NCBI GenBank assembly: GCA_001695595.3
Contig: MBPM02000165.1
Span: forward strand, 24,648-88,647
Length of the DNA: 64,000 nucleotides
Reading direction: 5' to 3'
DNA from: Plasmopara viticola
Lineage: Eukaryota > Oomycota > Peronosporomycetes > Peronosporales > Peronosporaceae
The notes beneath the pieces were generated by a model. It was given only the letters and a program-made list of their open reading frames with translations. It was not told where the DNA came from and ran no database searches. Made by a program: the position numbers and the translations under genes. Of this stretch, positions 8,604-20,286 are shown in pieces (position 1 is the stretch's first letter; each line of letters opens with the position of its first letter).

Positions 8604-8676
8604 GTCCCCGTGGCCCAATGGATAAGGCATCCGCCTACGAAGCGGGAGATTGCGGGTTCGAGTCCCGTCGGAGACT
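8604..8676 (+). tRNA. tRNA-Arg-ACG: tRNA-Arg(ACG), copy 24
   Basis: Flank GGAAACGGTCTTTAAAAC; unit 374 bp. Confidence 0.88.
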
Positions 8677-8977
8677 GATTTTCATCCTAACACATAACGT
8701 GCTGTCTTATTGCATTTTGCTAACAAGAACGACAAACTCGTGCGCAATTGTATTAGTCCCATGGCTATAGCACGTAATCGACGTAAACGTTGCAAAACCA
8801 AAGCGAGACTTCAGCCTCGTCGGTTGACTTTTAAAAGAGCCATTGTGAGGATACACGATTAAAGCTGCAAGGTCGTTTAAGACTATTGTAGGGTTGTTTT
8901 ATGCTTCCAAAGTCCTTTTTCTTGTACTGATAATCTGGTTAAGGTAGTGACTTGAAAAAGGAACGTGGTCTTTAAAC

Positions 8978-9050
8978 GTCCCCGTGGCCCAATGGATAAG
9001 GCATCCGCCTACGAAGCGGGAGATTGCGGGTTCGAGTCCCGTCGGAGACT
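8978..9050 (+). tRNA. tRNA-Arg-ACG: tRNA-Arg(ACG), copy 25
   Basis: Flank GGAACGTGGTCTTTAAAC; unit 376 bp. Confidence 0.88.
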
Positions 9051-9353
9051 GATTTTCATCCTAACACATAACGTGCTGTCTTATTGCATTTTGCTAACAA
9101 GAACGACAAACTCGTGCGCAATTGTATTAGTCCCATGGCTATAGCACGTAATCGACGTAAACGTTGCAAAACCAAAGCGAGACTTCAGCCTCGTCGGTTG
9201 ACTTTTAAAAGAGCCATTGTGAGGATACACGATTAAAGCTGCAAGGTCGTTTAAGACTATTGTAGGGTTGTTTTATGCTTCCAAAGTCCTTTTTAGTTGT
9301 ACTGATAATCTGGTTAAGGTAGTGACTTGAAAAAATAAACGCGGTCTCTAAAT

Positions 9354-9426
9354 GTCCCCGTGGCCCAATGGATAAGGCATCCGCCTACGAAGCGGGAGAT
9401 TGCGGGTTCGAGTCCCGTCGGAGACT
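9354..9426 (+). tRNA. tRNA-Arg-ACG: tRNA-Arg(ACG), copy 26
   Basis: Flank ATAAACGCGGTCTCTAAAT; unit 375 bp. Confidence 0.88.
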
Positions 9427-9728
9427 GATTTTCATCCTAACACATAACGTGCTGTCTTATTGCATTTTGCTAACAAGAACGACAAACTCGTGCGCAATTG
9501 TATTAGTCCCATGGCTATAGCACGTAATCGACGTAAACGTTGCAAAACCAAAGCGAGACTTCAGCCTCGTCGGTTGACTTTTAAAAGAGCCATTGTGAGG
9601 ATACACGATTAAAGCTGCAAGGTCGTTTAAGACTATTGTAGGGTTGTTTTATGCTTTCGAACTCCTCTTTTCTTGTACTGATAATCTGGTTAAGGTAGTG
9701 ACTTGAAAAGAAAACGCGGTCTCTAAAC

Positions 9729-9801
9729 GTCCCCGTGGCCCAATGGATAAGGCATCCGCCTACGAAGCGGGAGATTGCGGGTTCGAGTCCCGTCGGAGAC
9801 T
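9729..9801 (+). tRNA. tRNA-Arg-ACG: tRNA-Arg(ACG), copy 27
   Basis: Flank GAAAACGCGGTCTCTAAAC after a CGAACTCC spacer. Confidence 0.88.
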
Positions 9802-10103
9802 GATTTTCATCCTAACACATAACGTGCTGTCTTATTGCATTTTGCTAACAAGAACGACAAACTCGTGCGCAATTGTATTAGTCCCATGGCTATAGCACGT
9901 AATCGACGTAAACGTTGCAAAACCAAAGCGAGACTTCAGCCTCGTCGGTTGACTTTTAAAAGAGCCATTGTGAGGATACACGATTAAAGCTGCAAGGTCG
10001 TTTAAGACTATTGTAGGGTTGTTTTATGCTTCCAAAGTTCTTTTTAGTTGTACTGATAATCTAATTAAGGTAGTGACTTGAAAAAGGAGACGTGGTCTTT
10101 ATA

Positions 10104-10159
10104 GATAAGGCATCCGCCTACGAAGCGGGAGATTGCGGGTTCGAGTCCCGTCGGAGACT
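10104..10159 (+). pseudogene. 5'-truncated tRNA-Arg, copy 28 (last 56 nt)
   Basis: The flank GTGGTCTTTA runs into TAGATAAGG, so the 5' acceptor strand, positions 8-9, the 5' D stem and most of the A box are missing. The anticodon arm with ACG, the T arm with B box and the terminator remain. With no acceptor 5' strand it cannot form a cloverleaf. The breakpoint differs from that of copy 4, so this is an independent deletion. Confidence 0.92.
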
Positions 10160-10462
10160 GATTTTCATCCTAACACATAACGTGCTGTCTTATTGCATTT
10201 TGCTAACAAGAACGACAAACTCGTGCGCAATTGTATTAGTCCCATGGCTATAGCACGTAATCGACGTAAACGTTGCAAAACCAAAGCGAGACTTCAGCCT
10301 CGTCGGTTGACTTTTAAAAGAGCCATTGTGAGGATACACGATTAAAGCTGCAAGGTCGTTTAAGACTATTGTAGGGTTGTTTTATGCTTTCGAACTCCTC
10401 TTTTCTTGTACTGATAATCTGGTTAAGGTAGTGACTTGAAAAAGGAAACGTGGTCTCTAAAT

Positions 10463-10535
10463 GTCCCCGTGGCCCAATGGATAAGGCATCCGCCTACGAA
10501 GCGGGAGATTGCGGGTTCGAGTCCCGTCGGAGACT
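10463..10535 (+). tRNA. tRNA-Arg-ACG: tRNA-Arg(ACG), copy 29
   Basis: Flank GGAAACGTGGTCTCTAAAT after a CGAACTCC spacer; unit 374 bp. Confidence 0.88.
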
Positions 10536-10836
10536 GATTTTCATCCTAACACATAACGTGCTGTCTTATTGCATTTTGCTAACAAGAACGACAAACTCGT
10601 GCGCAATTGTATTAGTCCCATGGCTATAGCACGTAATCGACGTAAACGTTGCAAAACCAAAGCGAGACTTCAGCCTCGTCGGTTGACTTTTAAAAGAGCC
10701 ATTGTGAGGATACACGATTAAAGCTGCAAGGTCGTTTAAGACTATTGTAGGGTTGTTTTATGCTTCCAAAGTCCTCTTTTTTGTACTGATAATCTGGTTA
10801 AGGTAGTGACTTGAAAAAGGAACGTGGTCTTAAAAC

Positions 10837-10909
10837 GTCCCCGTGGCCCAATGGATAAGGCATCCGCCTACGAAGCGGGAGATTGCGGGTTCGAGTCCCG
10901 TCGGAGACT
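10837..10909 (+). tRNA. tRNA-Arg-ACG: tRNA-Arg(ACG), copy 30
   Basis: Flank GGAACGTGGTCTTAAAAC; the micro-ORF stop is TGA at 11093 instead of TAA; unit 377 bp. Confidence 0.88.
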
Positions 10910-11213
10910 GATTTTCATCCTAACACATAACGTGCTGTCTTATTGCATTTTGCTAACAAGAACGACAAACTCGTGCGCAATTGTATTAGTCCCATGGCTA
11001 TAGCACGTAATCGACGTAAACGTTGCAAAACCAAAGCGAGACTTCAGCCTCGTCGGTTGACTTTTAAAAGAGCCATTGTGAGGATACACGATTGAAGCTG
11101 CAAGGTCGTTTAAGACCATTGTAGGGTTGTTTTATGCTTCCAAAGTCCTTTTTAGTTGTACTGATAATCTAATTAAGGTAGTGACTTGAAAAAGGAGACG
11201 TGGTCTTTAAAAC

Positions 11214-11286
11214 GTCCCCGTGGCCCAATGGATAAGGCATCCGCCTACGAAGCGGGAGATTGCGGGTTCGAGTCCCGTCGGAGACT
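11214..11286 (+). tRNA. tRNA-Arg-ACG: tRNA-Arg(ACG), copy 31
   Basis: Flank P1; unit 376 bp. Confidence 0.88.
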
Positions 11287-11589
11287 GATTTTCATCCTAA
11301 CACATAACGTGCTGTCTTATTGCATTTTGCTAACAAGAACGACAAACTCGTGCGCAATTGTATTAGTCCCATGGCTATAGCACGTAATCGACGTAAACGT
11401 TGCAAAACCAAAGCGAGACTTCAGCCTCGTCGGTTGACTTTTAAAAGAGCCATTGTGAGGATACACGATTAAAGCTGCAAGGTCGTTTAAGACTATTGTA
11501 GGGTTGTTTTATGCTTTCGAACTCCTCTTTTCTTGTACTGATAATCTGGTTAAGGTAGTGACTTGAAAAAGAAAACGCGGTCTCTAAAT

Positions 11590-11662
11590 GTCCCCGTGGC
11601 CCAATGGATAAGGCATCCGCCTACGAAGCGGGAGATTGCGGGTTCGAGTCCCGTCGGAGACT
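11590..11662 (+). tRNA. tRNA-Arg-ACG: tRNA-Arg(ACG), copy 32
   Basis: Flank GAAAACGCGGTCTCTAAAT after a CGAACTCC spacer; unit 374 bp. Confidence 0.88.
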
Positions 11663-11963
11663 GATTTTCATCCTAACACATAACGTGCTGTCTTATTGCA
11701 TTTTGCTAACAAGAACGACAAACTCGTGCGCAATTGTATTAGTCCCATGGCTATAGCACGTAATCGACGTAAACGTTGCAAAACCAAAGCGAGACTTCAG
11801 CCTCGTCGGTTGACTTTTAAAAGAGCCATTGTGAGGATACACGATTAAAGCTGCAAGGTCGTTTAAGACTATTGTAGGGTTGTTTTATGCTTCGAACTCC
11901 TCTTTTCTTGTACTGATAATCTGGTTAAGGTAGTGACTTGAAAAAGGAAACGTGGTCTTAAAC

Positions 11964-12036
11964 GTCCCCGTGGCCCAATGGATAAGGCATCCGCCTACGA
12001 AGCGGGAGATTGCGGGTTCGAGTCCCGTCGGAGACT
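11964..12036 (+). tRNA. tRNA-Arg-ACG: tRNA-Arg(ACG), copy 33
   Basis: Flank GGAAACGTGGTCTTAAAC; unit 374 bp. Confidence 0.88.
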
Positions 12037-12337
12037 GATTTTCATCCTAACACATAACGTGCTGTCTTATTGCATTTTGCTAACAAGAACGACAAACTCG
12101 TGCGCAATTGTATTAGTCCCATGGCTATAGCACGTAATCGACGTAAACGTTGCAAAACCAAAGCGAGACTTCAGCCTCGTCGGTTGACTTTTAAAAGAGC
12201 CATTGTGAGGATACACGATTAAAGCTGCAAGGTCGTTTAAGACTATTGTAGGGTTGTTTTATGCTTCCAAAGTCCTTTTTTTGTACTGATAATCTGGTTA
12301 AGGTAGTGACTTGAAAAAGGAGACGTGGTCTTTAAAC

Positions 12338-12410
12338 GTCCCCGTGGCCCAATGGATAAGGCATCCGCCTACGAAGCGGGAGATTGCGGGTTCGAGTCCC
12401 GTCGGAGACT
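12338..12410 (+). tRNA. tRNA-Arg-ACG: tRNA-Arg(ACG), copy 34
   Basis: Flank P2; unit 375 bp. Confidence 0.88.
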
Positions 12411-12712
12411 GATTTTCATCCTAACACATAACGTGCTGTCTTATTGCATTTTGCTAACAAGAACGACAAACTCGTGCGCAATTGTATTAGTCCCATGGCT
12501 ATAGCACGTAATCGACGTAAACGTTGCAAAACCAAAGCGAGACTTCAGCCTCGTCGGTTGACTTTTAAAAGAGCCATTGTGAGGATACACGATTAAAGCT
12601 GCAAGGTCGTTTAAGACTATTGTAGGGTTGTTTTATGCTTCCAAAGTCCTCTTTTCTTGTACTGATAATCTGGTTAAGGTAGTGACTTGAAAAAGAGACG
12701 TGGTCTTAAAAC

Positions 12713-12785
12713 GTCCCCGTGGCCCAATGGATAAGGCATCCGCCTACGAAGCGGGAGATTGCGGGTTCGAGTCCCGTCGGAGACT
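12713..12785 (+). tRNA. tRNA-Arg-ACG: tRNA-Arg(ACG), copy 35
   Basis: Flank GAGACGTGGTCTTAAAAC; unit 375 bp. Confidence 0.88.
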
Positions 12786-13087
12786 GATTTTCATCCTAAC
12801 ACATAACGTGCTGTCTTATTGCATTTTGCTAACAAGAACGACAAACTCGTGCGCAATTGTATTAGTCCCATGGCTATAGCACGTAATCGACGTAAACGTT
12901 GCAAAACCAAAGCGAGACTTCAGCCTCGTCGGTTGACTTTTAAAAGAGCCATTGTGAGGATACACGATTAAAGCTGCAAGGTCGTTTAAGACTATTGTAG
13001 GGTTGTTTTATGCTTCCAAAGTCCTTTTTTTGTACTGATAATCTGGTTAAGGTAGTGACTTGAAAAAGGAGACGTGGTCTTTAAAAC

Positions 13088-13160
13088 GTCCCCGTGGCCC
13101 AATGGATAAGGCATCCGCCTACGAAGCGGGAGATTGCGGGTTCGAGTCCCGTCGGAGACT
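13088..13160 (+). tRNA. tRNA-Arg-ACG: tRNA-Arg(ACG), copy 36
   Basis: Flank P1; spacer carries GTAAGCGATGC near 13267 and ACATGATTTAAG near 13337, the latter removing the micro-ORF stop; unit 373 bp. Confidence 0.88.
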
Positions 13161-13460
13161 GATTTTCATCCTAACACATAACGTGCTGTCTTATTGCATT
13201 TTGCTAACAAGAACGACAAACTCGTGCGCAATTGTATTAGTCCCATGGCTATAGCACGTAATCGACGTAAGCGATGCAAAACCAAAGCGAGACTTCAGCC
13301 TCGTCGGTTGACTTTTAAAAGAGCCATTGTGAGGATACATGATTTAAGCTGCAAGGTCGTTTAAGACTATTGTAGGGTTGTTTTATGCTTCGAAAGTCCT
13401 CTTTTCTTGTACTGATAATCTGGTTAAGGTAGTGACTTGAAAAAGAACGTGGTCTTAAAC

Positions 13461-13533
13461 GTCCCCGTGGCCCAATGGATAAGGCATCCGCCTACGAAGC
13501 GGGAGATTGCGGGTTCGAGTCCCGTCGGAGACT
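13461..13533 (+). tRNA. tRNA-Arg-ACG: tRNA-Arg(ACG), copy 37
   Basis: Flank GAACGTGGTCTTAAAC; unit 376 bp. Confidence 0.88.
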
Positions 13534-13836
13534 GATTTTCATCCTAACACATAACGTGCTGTCTTATTGCATTTTGCTAACAAGAACGACAAACTCGTGC
13601 GCAATTGTATTAGTCCCATGGCTATAGCACGTAATCGACGTAAACGTTGCAAAACCAAAGCGAGACTTCAGCCTCGTCGGTTGACTTTTAAAAGAGCCAT
13701 TGTGAGGATACACGATTAAAGCTGCAAGGTCGTTTAAGACTATTGTAGGGTTGTTTTATGCTTCCAAAGTCCTCTTTTCTTGTACTGATAATCTGGTTAA
13801 GGTAGTGACTTGAAAAAGGAGACGTGGTCTTTAAAC

Positions 13837-13909
13837 GTCCCCGTGGCCCAATGGATAAGGCATCCGCCTACGAAGCGGGAGATTGCGGGTTCGAGTCCCG
13901 TCGGAGACT
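13837..13909 (+). tRNA. tRNA-Arg-ACG: tRNA-Arg(ACG), copy 38
   Basis: Flank P2; unit 377 bp. Confidence 0.88.
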
Positions 13910-14213
13910 GATTTTCATCCTAACACATAACGTGCTGTCTTATTGCATTTTGCTAACAAGAACGACAAACTCGTGCGCAATTGTATTAGTCCCATGGCTA
14001 TAGCACGTAATCGACGTAAACGTTGCAAAACCAAAGCGAGACTTCAGCCTCGTCGGTTGACTTTTAAAAGAGCCATTGTGAGGATACACGATTAAAGCTG
14101 CAAGGTCGTTTAAGACTATTGTAGGGTTGTTTTATGCTTCCAAAGTCCTCTTTTCTTGTACTGATAATCTGGTTAAGGTAGTGACTTGAAAAAGGAGACG
14201 TGGTCTTTAAAAC

Positions 14214-14286
14214 GTCCCCGTGGCCCAATGGATAAGGCATCCGCCTACGAAGCGGGAGATTGCGGGTTCGAGTCCCGTCGGAGACT
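14214..14286 (+). tRNA. tRNA-Arg-ACG: tRNA-Arg(ACG), copy 39
   Basis: Flank P1; unit 375 bp. Confidence 0.88.
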
Positions 14287-14588
14287 GATTTTCATCCTAA
14301 CACATAACGTGCTGTCTTATTGCATTTTGCTAACAAGAACGACAAACTCGTGCGCAATTGTATTAGTCCCATGGCTATAGCACGTAATCGACGTAAACGT
14401 TGCAAAACCAAAGCGAGACTTCAGCCTCGTCGGTTGACTTTTAAAAGAGCCATTGTGAGGATACACGATTAAAGCTGCAAGGTCGTTTAAGACTATTGTA
14501 GGGTTGTTTTATGCTTCCAAAGTCCTTTTTTTGTACTGATAATCTGGTTAAGGTAGTGACTTGAAAAAGGAGACGTGGTCTTTAAAAC

Positions 14589-14661
14589 GTCCCCGTGGCC
14601 CAATGGATAAGGCATCCGCCTACGAAGCGGGAGATTGCGGGTTCGAGTCCCGTCGGAGACT
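14589..14661 (+). tRNA. tRNA-Arg-ACG: tRNA-Arg(ACG), copy 40
   Basis: Flank P1; short-C; unit 374 bp. Confidence 0.88.
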
Positions 14662-14962
14662 GATTTTCATCCTAACACATAACGTGCTGTCTTATTGCAT
14701 TTTGCTAACAAGAACGACAAACTCGTGCGCAATTGTATTAGTCCATGGCTATAGCACGTAATCGACGTAAACGTTGCAAAACCAAAGCGAGACTTCAGCC
14801 TCGTCGGTTGACTTTTAAAAGAGCCATTGTGAGGATACACGATTAAAGCTGCAAGGTCGTTTAAGACTATTGTAGGGTTGTTTTATGCTTCCAAAGTCCT
14901 CTTTTCTTGTACTGATAATCTGGTTAAGGTAGTGACTTGAAAAAGGAACGTGGTCTTTAAAC

Positions 14963-15035
14963 GTCCCCGTGGCCCAATGGATAAGGCATCCGCCTACGAA
15001 GCGGGAGATTGCGGGTTCGAGTCCCGTCGGAGACT
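14963..15035 (+). tRNA. tRNA-Arg-ACG: tRNA-Arg(ACG), copy 41
   Basis: Flank GGAACGTGGTCTTTAAAC; unit 375 bp. Confidence 0.88.
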
Positions 15036-15337
15036 GATTTTCATCCTAACACATAACGTGCTGTCTTATTGCATTTTGCTAACAAGAACGACAAACTCGT
15101 GCGCAATTGTATTAGTCCCATGGCTATAGCACGTAATCGACGTAAACGTTGCAAAACCAAAGCGAGACTTCAGCCTCGTCGGTTGACTTTTAAAAGAGCC
15201 ATTGTGAGGATACACGATTAAAGCTGCAAGGTCGTTTAAGACTATTGTAGGGTTGTTTTATGCTTCCAAAGTCCTTTTTCTTGTACTGATAATCTGGTTA
15301 AGGTAGTGACTTGAAAAAGGAGACGTGGTCTTAAAAC

Positions 15338-15410
15338 GTCCCCGTGGCCCAATGGATAAGGCATCCGCCTACGAAGCGGGAGATTGCGGGTTCGAGTCCC
15401 GTCGGAGACT
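15338..15410 (+). tRNA. tRNA-Arg-ACG: tRNA-Arg(ACG), copy 42
   Basis: Flank P3; unit 376 bp. Confidence 0.88.
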
Positions 15411-15713
15411 GATTTTCATCCTAACACATAACGTGCTGTCTTATTGCATTTTGCTAACAAGAACGACAAACTCGTGCGCAATTGTATTAGTCCCATGGCT
15501 ATAGCACGTAATCGACGTAAACGTTGCAAAACCAAAGCGAGACTTCAGCCTCGTCGGTTGACTTTTAAAAGAGCCATTGTGAGGATACACGATTAAAGCT
15601 GCAAGGTCGTTTAAGACTATTGTAGGGTTGTTTTATGCTTCCAAAGTCCTCTTTTCTTGTACTGATAATCTGGTTAAGGTAGTGACTTGAAAAAGGAGAC
15701 GTGGTCTTTAAAC

Positions 15714-15786
15714 GTCCCCGTGGCCCAATGGATAAGGCATCCGCCTACGAAGCGGGAGATTGCGGGTTCGAGTCCCGTCGGAGACT
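15714..15786 (+). tRNA. tRNA-Arg-ACG: tRNA-Arg(ACG), copy 43
   Basis: Flank P2; short-C; unit 375 bp. Confidence 0.88.
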
Positions 15787-16088
15787 GATTTTCATCCTAA
15801 CACATAACGTGCTGTCTTATTGCATTTTGCTAACAAGAACGACAAACTCGTGCGCAATTGTATTAGTCCATGGCTATAGCACGTAATCGACGTAAACGTT
15901 GCAAAACCAAAGCGAGACTTCAGCCTCGTCGGTTGACTTTTAAAAGAGCCATTGTGAGGATACACGATTAAAGCTGCAAGGTCGTTTAAGACTATTGTAG
16001 GGTTGTTTTATGCTTCCAAAGTCCTTTTTACTTGTACTGATAATCTGGTTAAGGTAGTGACTTGAAAAAGGAGACGTGGTCTTTAAAC

Positions 16089-16161
16089 GTCCCCGTGGCC
16101 CAATGGATAAGGCATCCGCCTACGAAGCGGGAGATTGCGGGTTCGAGTCCCGTCGGAGACT
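16089..16161 (+). tRNA. tRNA-Arg-ACG: tRNA-Arg(ACG), copy 44
   Basis: Flank P2; unit 373 bp. Confidence 0.88.
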
Positions 16162-16461
16162 GATTTTCATCCTAACACATAACGTGCTGTCTTATTGCAT
16201 TTTGCTAACAAGAACGACAAACTCGTGCGCAATTGTATTAGTCCCATGGCTATAGCACGTAATCGACGTAAACGTTGCAAAACCAAAGCGAGACTTCAGC
16301 CTCGTCGGTTGACTTTTAAAAGAGCCATTGTGAGGATACACGATTAAAGCTGCAAGGTCGTTTAAGACTATTGTAGGGTTGTTTTATGCTTCCAAAGTCC
16401 TCTTTTCTTGTACTGATAATCTGGTTAAGGTAGTGACTTGAAAAAGACGTGGTCTTTAAAC

Positions 16462-16534
16462 GTCCCCGTGGCCCAATGGATAAGGCATCCGCCTACGAAG
16501 CGGGAGATTGCGGGTTCGAGTCCCGTCGGAGACT
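16462..16534 (+). tRNA. tRNA-Arg-ACG: tRNA-Arg(ACG), copy 45
   Basis: Flank GACGTGGTCTTTAAAC; short-C; unit 374 bp. Confidence 0.88.
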
Positions 16535-16835
16535 GATTTTCATCCTAACACATAACGTGCTGTCTTATTGCATTTTGCTAACAAGAACGACAAACTCGTG
16601 CGCAATTGTATTAGTCCATGGCTATAGCACGTAATCGACGTAAACGTTGCAAAACCAAAGCGAGACTTCAGCCTCGTCGGTTGACTTTTAAAAGAGCCAT
16701 TGTGAGGATACACGATTAAAGCTGCAAGGTCGTTTAAGACTATTGTAGGGTTGTTTTATGCTTCCAAAGTCCTCTTTTTGTACTGATAATCTGGTTAAGG
16801 TAGTGACTTGAAAAAGGAGACGTGGTCTTTAAAAC

Positions 16836-16908
16836 GTCCCCGTGGCCCAATGGATAAGGCATCCGCCTACGAAGCGGGAGATTGCGGGTTCGAGTCCCGT
16901 CGGAGACT
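16836..16908 (+). tRNA. tRNA-Arg-ACG: tRNA-Arg(ACG), copy 46
   Basis: Flank P1; unit 374 bp. Confidence 0.88.
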
Positions 16909-17209
16909 GATTTTCATCCTAACACATAACGTGCTGTCTTATTGCATTTTGCTAACAAGAACGACAAACTCGTGCGCAATTGTATTAGTCCCATGGCTAT
17001 AGCACGTAATCGACGTAAACGTTGCAAAACCAAAGCGAGACTTCAGCCTCGTCGGTTGACTTTTAAAAGAGCCATTGTGAGGATACACGATTAAAGCTGC
17101 AAGGTCGTTTAAGACTATTGTAGGGTTGTTTTATGCTTCCAAAGTCCTTTTTTTGTACTGATAATCTGGTTAAGGTAGTGACTTGAAAAAGGAGACGTGG
17201 TCTTTAAAC

Positions 17210-17282
17210 GTCCCCGTGGCCCAATGGATAAGGCATCCGCCTACGAAGCGGGAGATTGCGGGTTCGAGTCCCGTCGGAGACT
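17210..17282 (+). tRNA. tRNA-Arg-ACG: tRNA-Arg(ACG), copy 47
   Basis: Flank P2; unit 376 bp. Confidence 0.88.
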
Positions 17283-17585
17283 GATTTTCATCCTAACACA
17301 TAACGTGCTGTCTTATTGCATTTTGCTAACAAGAACGACAAACTCGTGCGCAATTGTATTAGTCCCATGGCTATAGCACGTAATCGACGTAAACGTTGCA
17401 AAACCAAAGCGAGACTTCAGCCTCGTCGGTTGACTTTTAAAAGAGCCATTGTGAGGATACACGATTAAAGCTGCAAGGTCGTTTAAGACTATTGTAGGGT
17501 TGTTTTATGCTTCCAAAGTCCTCTTTTTTGTACTGATAATCTGGTTAAGGTAGTGACTTGAAAAAGGAGACGTGGTCTTTAAAAC

Positions 17586-17658
17586 GTCCCCGTGGCCCAA
17601 TGGATAAGGCATCCGCCTACGAAGCGGGAGATTGCGGGTTCGAGTCCCGTCGGAGACT
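17586..17658 (+). tRNA. tRNA-Arg-ACG: tRNA-Arg(ACG), copy 48
   Basis: Flank P1; unit 376 bp. Confidence 0.88.
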
Positions 17659-17961
17659 GATTTTCATCCTAACACATAACGTGCTGTCTTATTGCATTTT
17701 GCTAACAAGAACGACAAACTCGTGCGCAATTGTATTAGTCCCATGGCTATAGCACGTAATCGACGTAAACGTTGCAAAACCAAAGCGAGACTTCAGCCTC
17801 GTCGGTTGACTTTTAAAAGAGCCATTGTGAGGATACACGATTAAAGCTGCAAGGTCGTTTAAGACTATTGTAGGGTTGTTTTATGCTTCCAAAGTCCTCT
17901 TTTCTTGTACTGATAATCTGGTTAAGGTAGTGACTTGAAAAAGGAGACGTGGTCTTTAAAC

Positions 17962-18034
17962 GTCCCCGTGGCCCAATGGATAAGGCATCCGCCTACGAAG
18001 CGGGAGATTGCGGGTTCGAGTCCCGTCGGAGACT
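17962..18034 (+). tRNA. tRNA-Arg-ACG: tRNA-Arg(ACG), copy 49
   Basis: Flank P2; unit 373 bp. Confidence 0.88.
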
Positions 18035-18334
18035 GATTTTCATCCTAACACATAACGTGCTGTCTTATTGCATTTTGCTAACAAGAACGACAAACTCGTG
18101 CGCAATTGTATTAGTCCCATGGCTATAGCACGTAATCGACGTAAACGTTGCAAAACCAAAGCGAGACTTCAGCCTCGTCGGTTGACTTTTAAAAGAGCCA
18201 TTGTGAGGATACACGATTAAAGCTGCAAGGTCGTTTAAGACTATTGTAGGGTTGTTTTATGCTTCCAAAGTCCTCTTTTCTTGTACTGATAATCTGGTTA
18301 AGGTAGTGACTTGAAAAAGACGTGGTCTTAAAAC

Positions 18335-18407
18335 GTCCCCGTGGCCCAATGGATAAGGCATCCGCCTACGAAGCGGGAGATTGCGGGTTCGAGTCCCGTC
18401 GGAGACT
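18335..18407 (+). tRNA. tRNA-Arg-ACG: tRNA-Arg(ACG), copy 50
   Basis: Flank GACGTGGTCTTAAAAC; unit 377 bp. Confidence 0.88.
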
Positions 18408-18711
18408 GATTTTCATCCTAACACATAACGTGCTGTCTTATTGCATTTTGCTAACAAGAACGACAAACTCGTGCGCAATTGTATTAGTCCCATGGCTATA
18501 GCACGTAATCGACGTAAACGTTGCAAAACCAAAGCGAGACTTCAGCCTCGTCGGTTGACTTTTAAAAGAGCCATTGTGAGGATACACGATTAAAGCTGCA
18601 AGGTCGTTTAAGACTATTGTAGGGTTGTTTTATGCTTCCAAAGTCCTCTTTTCTTGTACTGATAATCTGGTTAAGGTAGTGACTTGAAAAAGGAGACGTG
18701 GTCTTTAAAAC

Positions 18712-18784
18712 GTCCCCGTGGCCCAATGGATAAGGCATCCGCCTACGAAGCGGGAGATTGCGGGTTCGAGTCCCGTCGGAGACT
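18712..18784 (+). tRNA. tRNA-Arg-ACG: tRNA-Arg(ACG), copy 51
   Basis: Flank P1; unit 376 bp. Confidence 0.88.
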
Positions 18785-19087
18785 GATTTTCATCCTAACA
18801 CATAACGTGCTGTCTTATTGCATTTTGCTAACAAGAACGACAAACTCGTGCGCAATTGTATTAGTCCCATGGCTATAGCACGTAATCGACGTAAACGTTG
18901 CAAAACCAAAGCGAGACTTCAGCCTCGTCGGTTGACTTTTAAAAGAGCCATTGTGAGGATACACGATTAAAGCTGCAAGGTCGTTTAAGACTATTGTAGG
19001 GTTGTTTTATGCTTCCAAAGTCCTCTTTTCTTGTACTGATAATCTGGTTAAGGTAGTGACTTGAAAAAGGAGACGTGGTCTTTAAAC

Positions 19088-19160
19088 GTCCCCGTGGCCC
19101 AATGGATAAGGCATCCGCCTACGAAGCGGGAGATTGCGGGTTCGAGTCCCGTCGGAGACT
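19088..19160 (+). tRNA. tRNA-Arg-ACG: tRNA-Arg(ACG), copy 52
   Basis: Flank P2; unit 376 bp. Confidence 0.88.
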
Positions 19161-19463
19161 GATTTTCATCCTAACACATAACGTGCTGTCTTATTGCATT
19201 TTGCTAACAAGAACGACAAACTCGTGCGCAATTGTATTAGTCCCATGGCTATAGCACGTAATCGACGTAAACGTTGCAAAACCAAAGCGAGACTTCAGCC
19301 TCGTCGGTTGACTTTTAAAAGAGCCATTGTGAGGATACACGATTAAAGCTGCAAGGTCGTTTAAGACTATTGTAGGGTTGTTTTATGCTTTCGAACTCCT
19401 CTTTTCTTGTACTGATAATCTGGTTAAGGTAGTGACTTGAAAAAGGAGACGTGGTCTTAAAAC

Positions 19464-19536
19464 GTCCCCGTGGCCCAATGGATAAGGCATCCGCCTACGA
19501 AGCGGGAGATTGCGGGTTCGAGTCCCGTCGGAGACT
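19464..19536 (+). tRNA. tRNA-Arg-ACG: tRNA-Arg(ACG), copy 53
   Basis: Flank P3 after a CGAACTCC spacer; unit 375 bp. Confidence 0.88.
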
Positions 19537-19838
19537 GATTTTCATCCTAACACATAACGTGCTGTCTTATTGCATTTTGCTAACAAGAACGACAAACTCG
19601 TGCGCAATTGTATTAGTCCCATGGCTATAGCACGTAATCGACGTAAACGTTGCAAAACCAAAGCGAGACTTCAGCCTCGTCGGTTGACTTTTAAAAGAGC
19701 CATTGTGAGGATACACGATTAAAGCTGCAAGGTCGTTTAAGACTATTGTAGGGTTGTTTTATGCTTTCGAACTCCTCTTTCTTGTACTGATAATCTGGTT
19801 AAGGTAGTGACTTGAAAAAGGAGACGTGGTCTTTAAAC

Positions 19839-19911
19839 GTCCCCGTGGCCCAATGGATAAGGCATCCGCCTACGAAGCGGGAGATTGCGGGTTCGAGTCC
19901 CGTCGGAGACT
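19839..19911 (+). tRNA. tRNA-Arg-ACG: tRNA-Arg(ACG), copy 54
   Basis: Flank P2 after a CGAACTCC spacer; unit 375 bp. Confidence 0.88.
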
Positions 19912-20213
19912 GATTTTCATCCTAACACATAACGTGCTGTCTTATTGCATTTTGCTAACAAGAACGACAAACTCGTGCGCAATTGTATTAGTCCCATGGC
20001 TATAGCACGTAATCGACGTAAACGTTGCAAAACCAAAGCGAGACTTCAGCCTCGTCGGTTGACTTTTAAAAGAGCCATTGTGAGGATACACGATTAAAGC
20101 TGCAAGGTCGTTTAAGACTATTGTAGGGTTGTTTTATGCTTCCAAAGTCCTCTTTTCTTGTACTGATAATCTGGTTAAGGTAGTGACTTGAAAAAGGAGA
20201 CGTGGTCTTAAAC

Positions 20214-20286
20214 GTCCCCGTGGCCCAATGGATAAGGCATCCGCCTACGAAGCGGGAGATTGCGGGTTCGAGTCCCGTCGGAGACT
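20214..20286 (+). tRNA. tRNA-Arg-ACG: tRNA-Arg(ACG), copy 55
   Basis: Flank P4; unit 377 bp. Confidence 0.88.
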
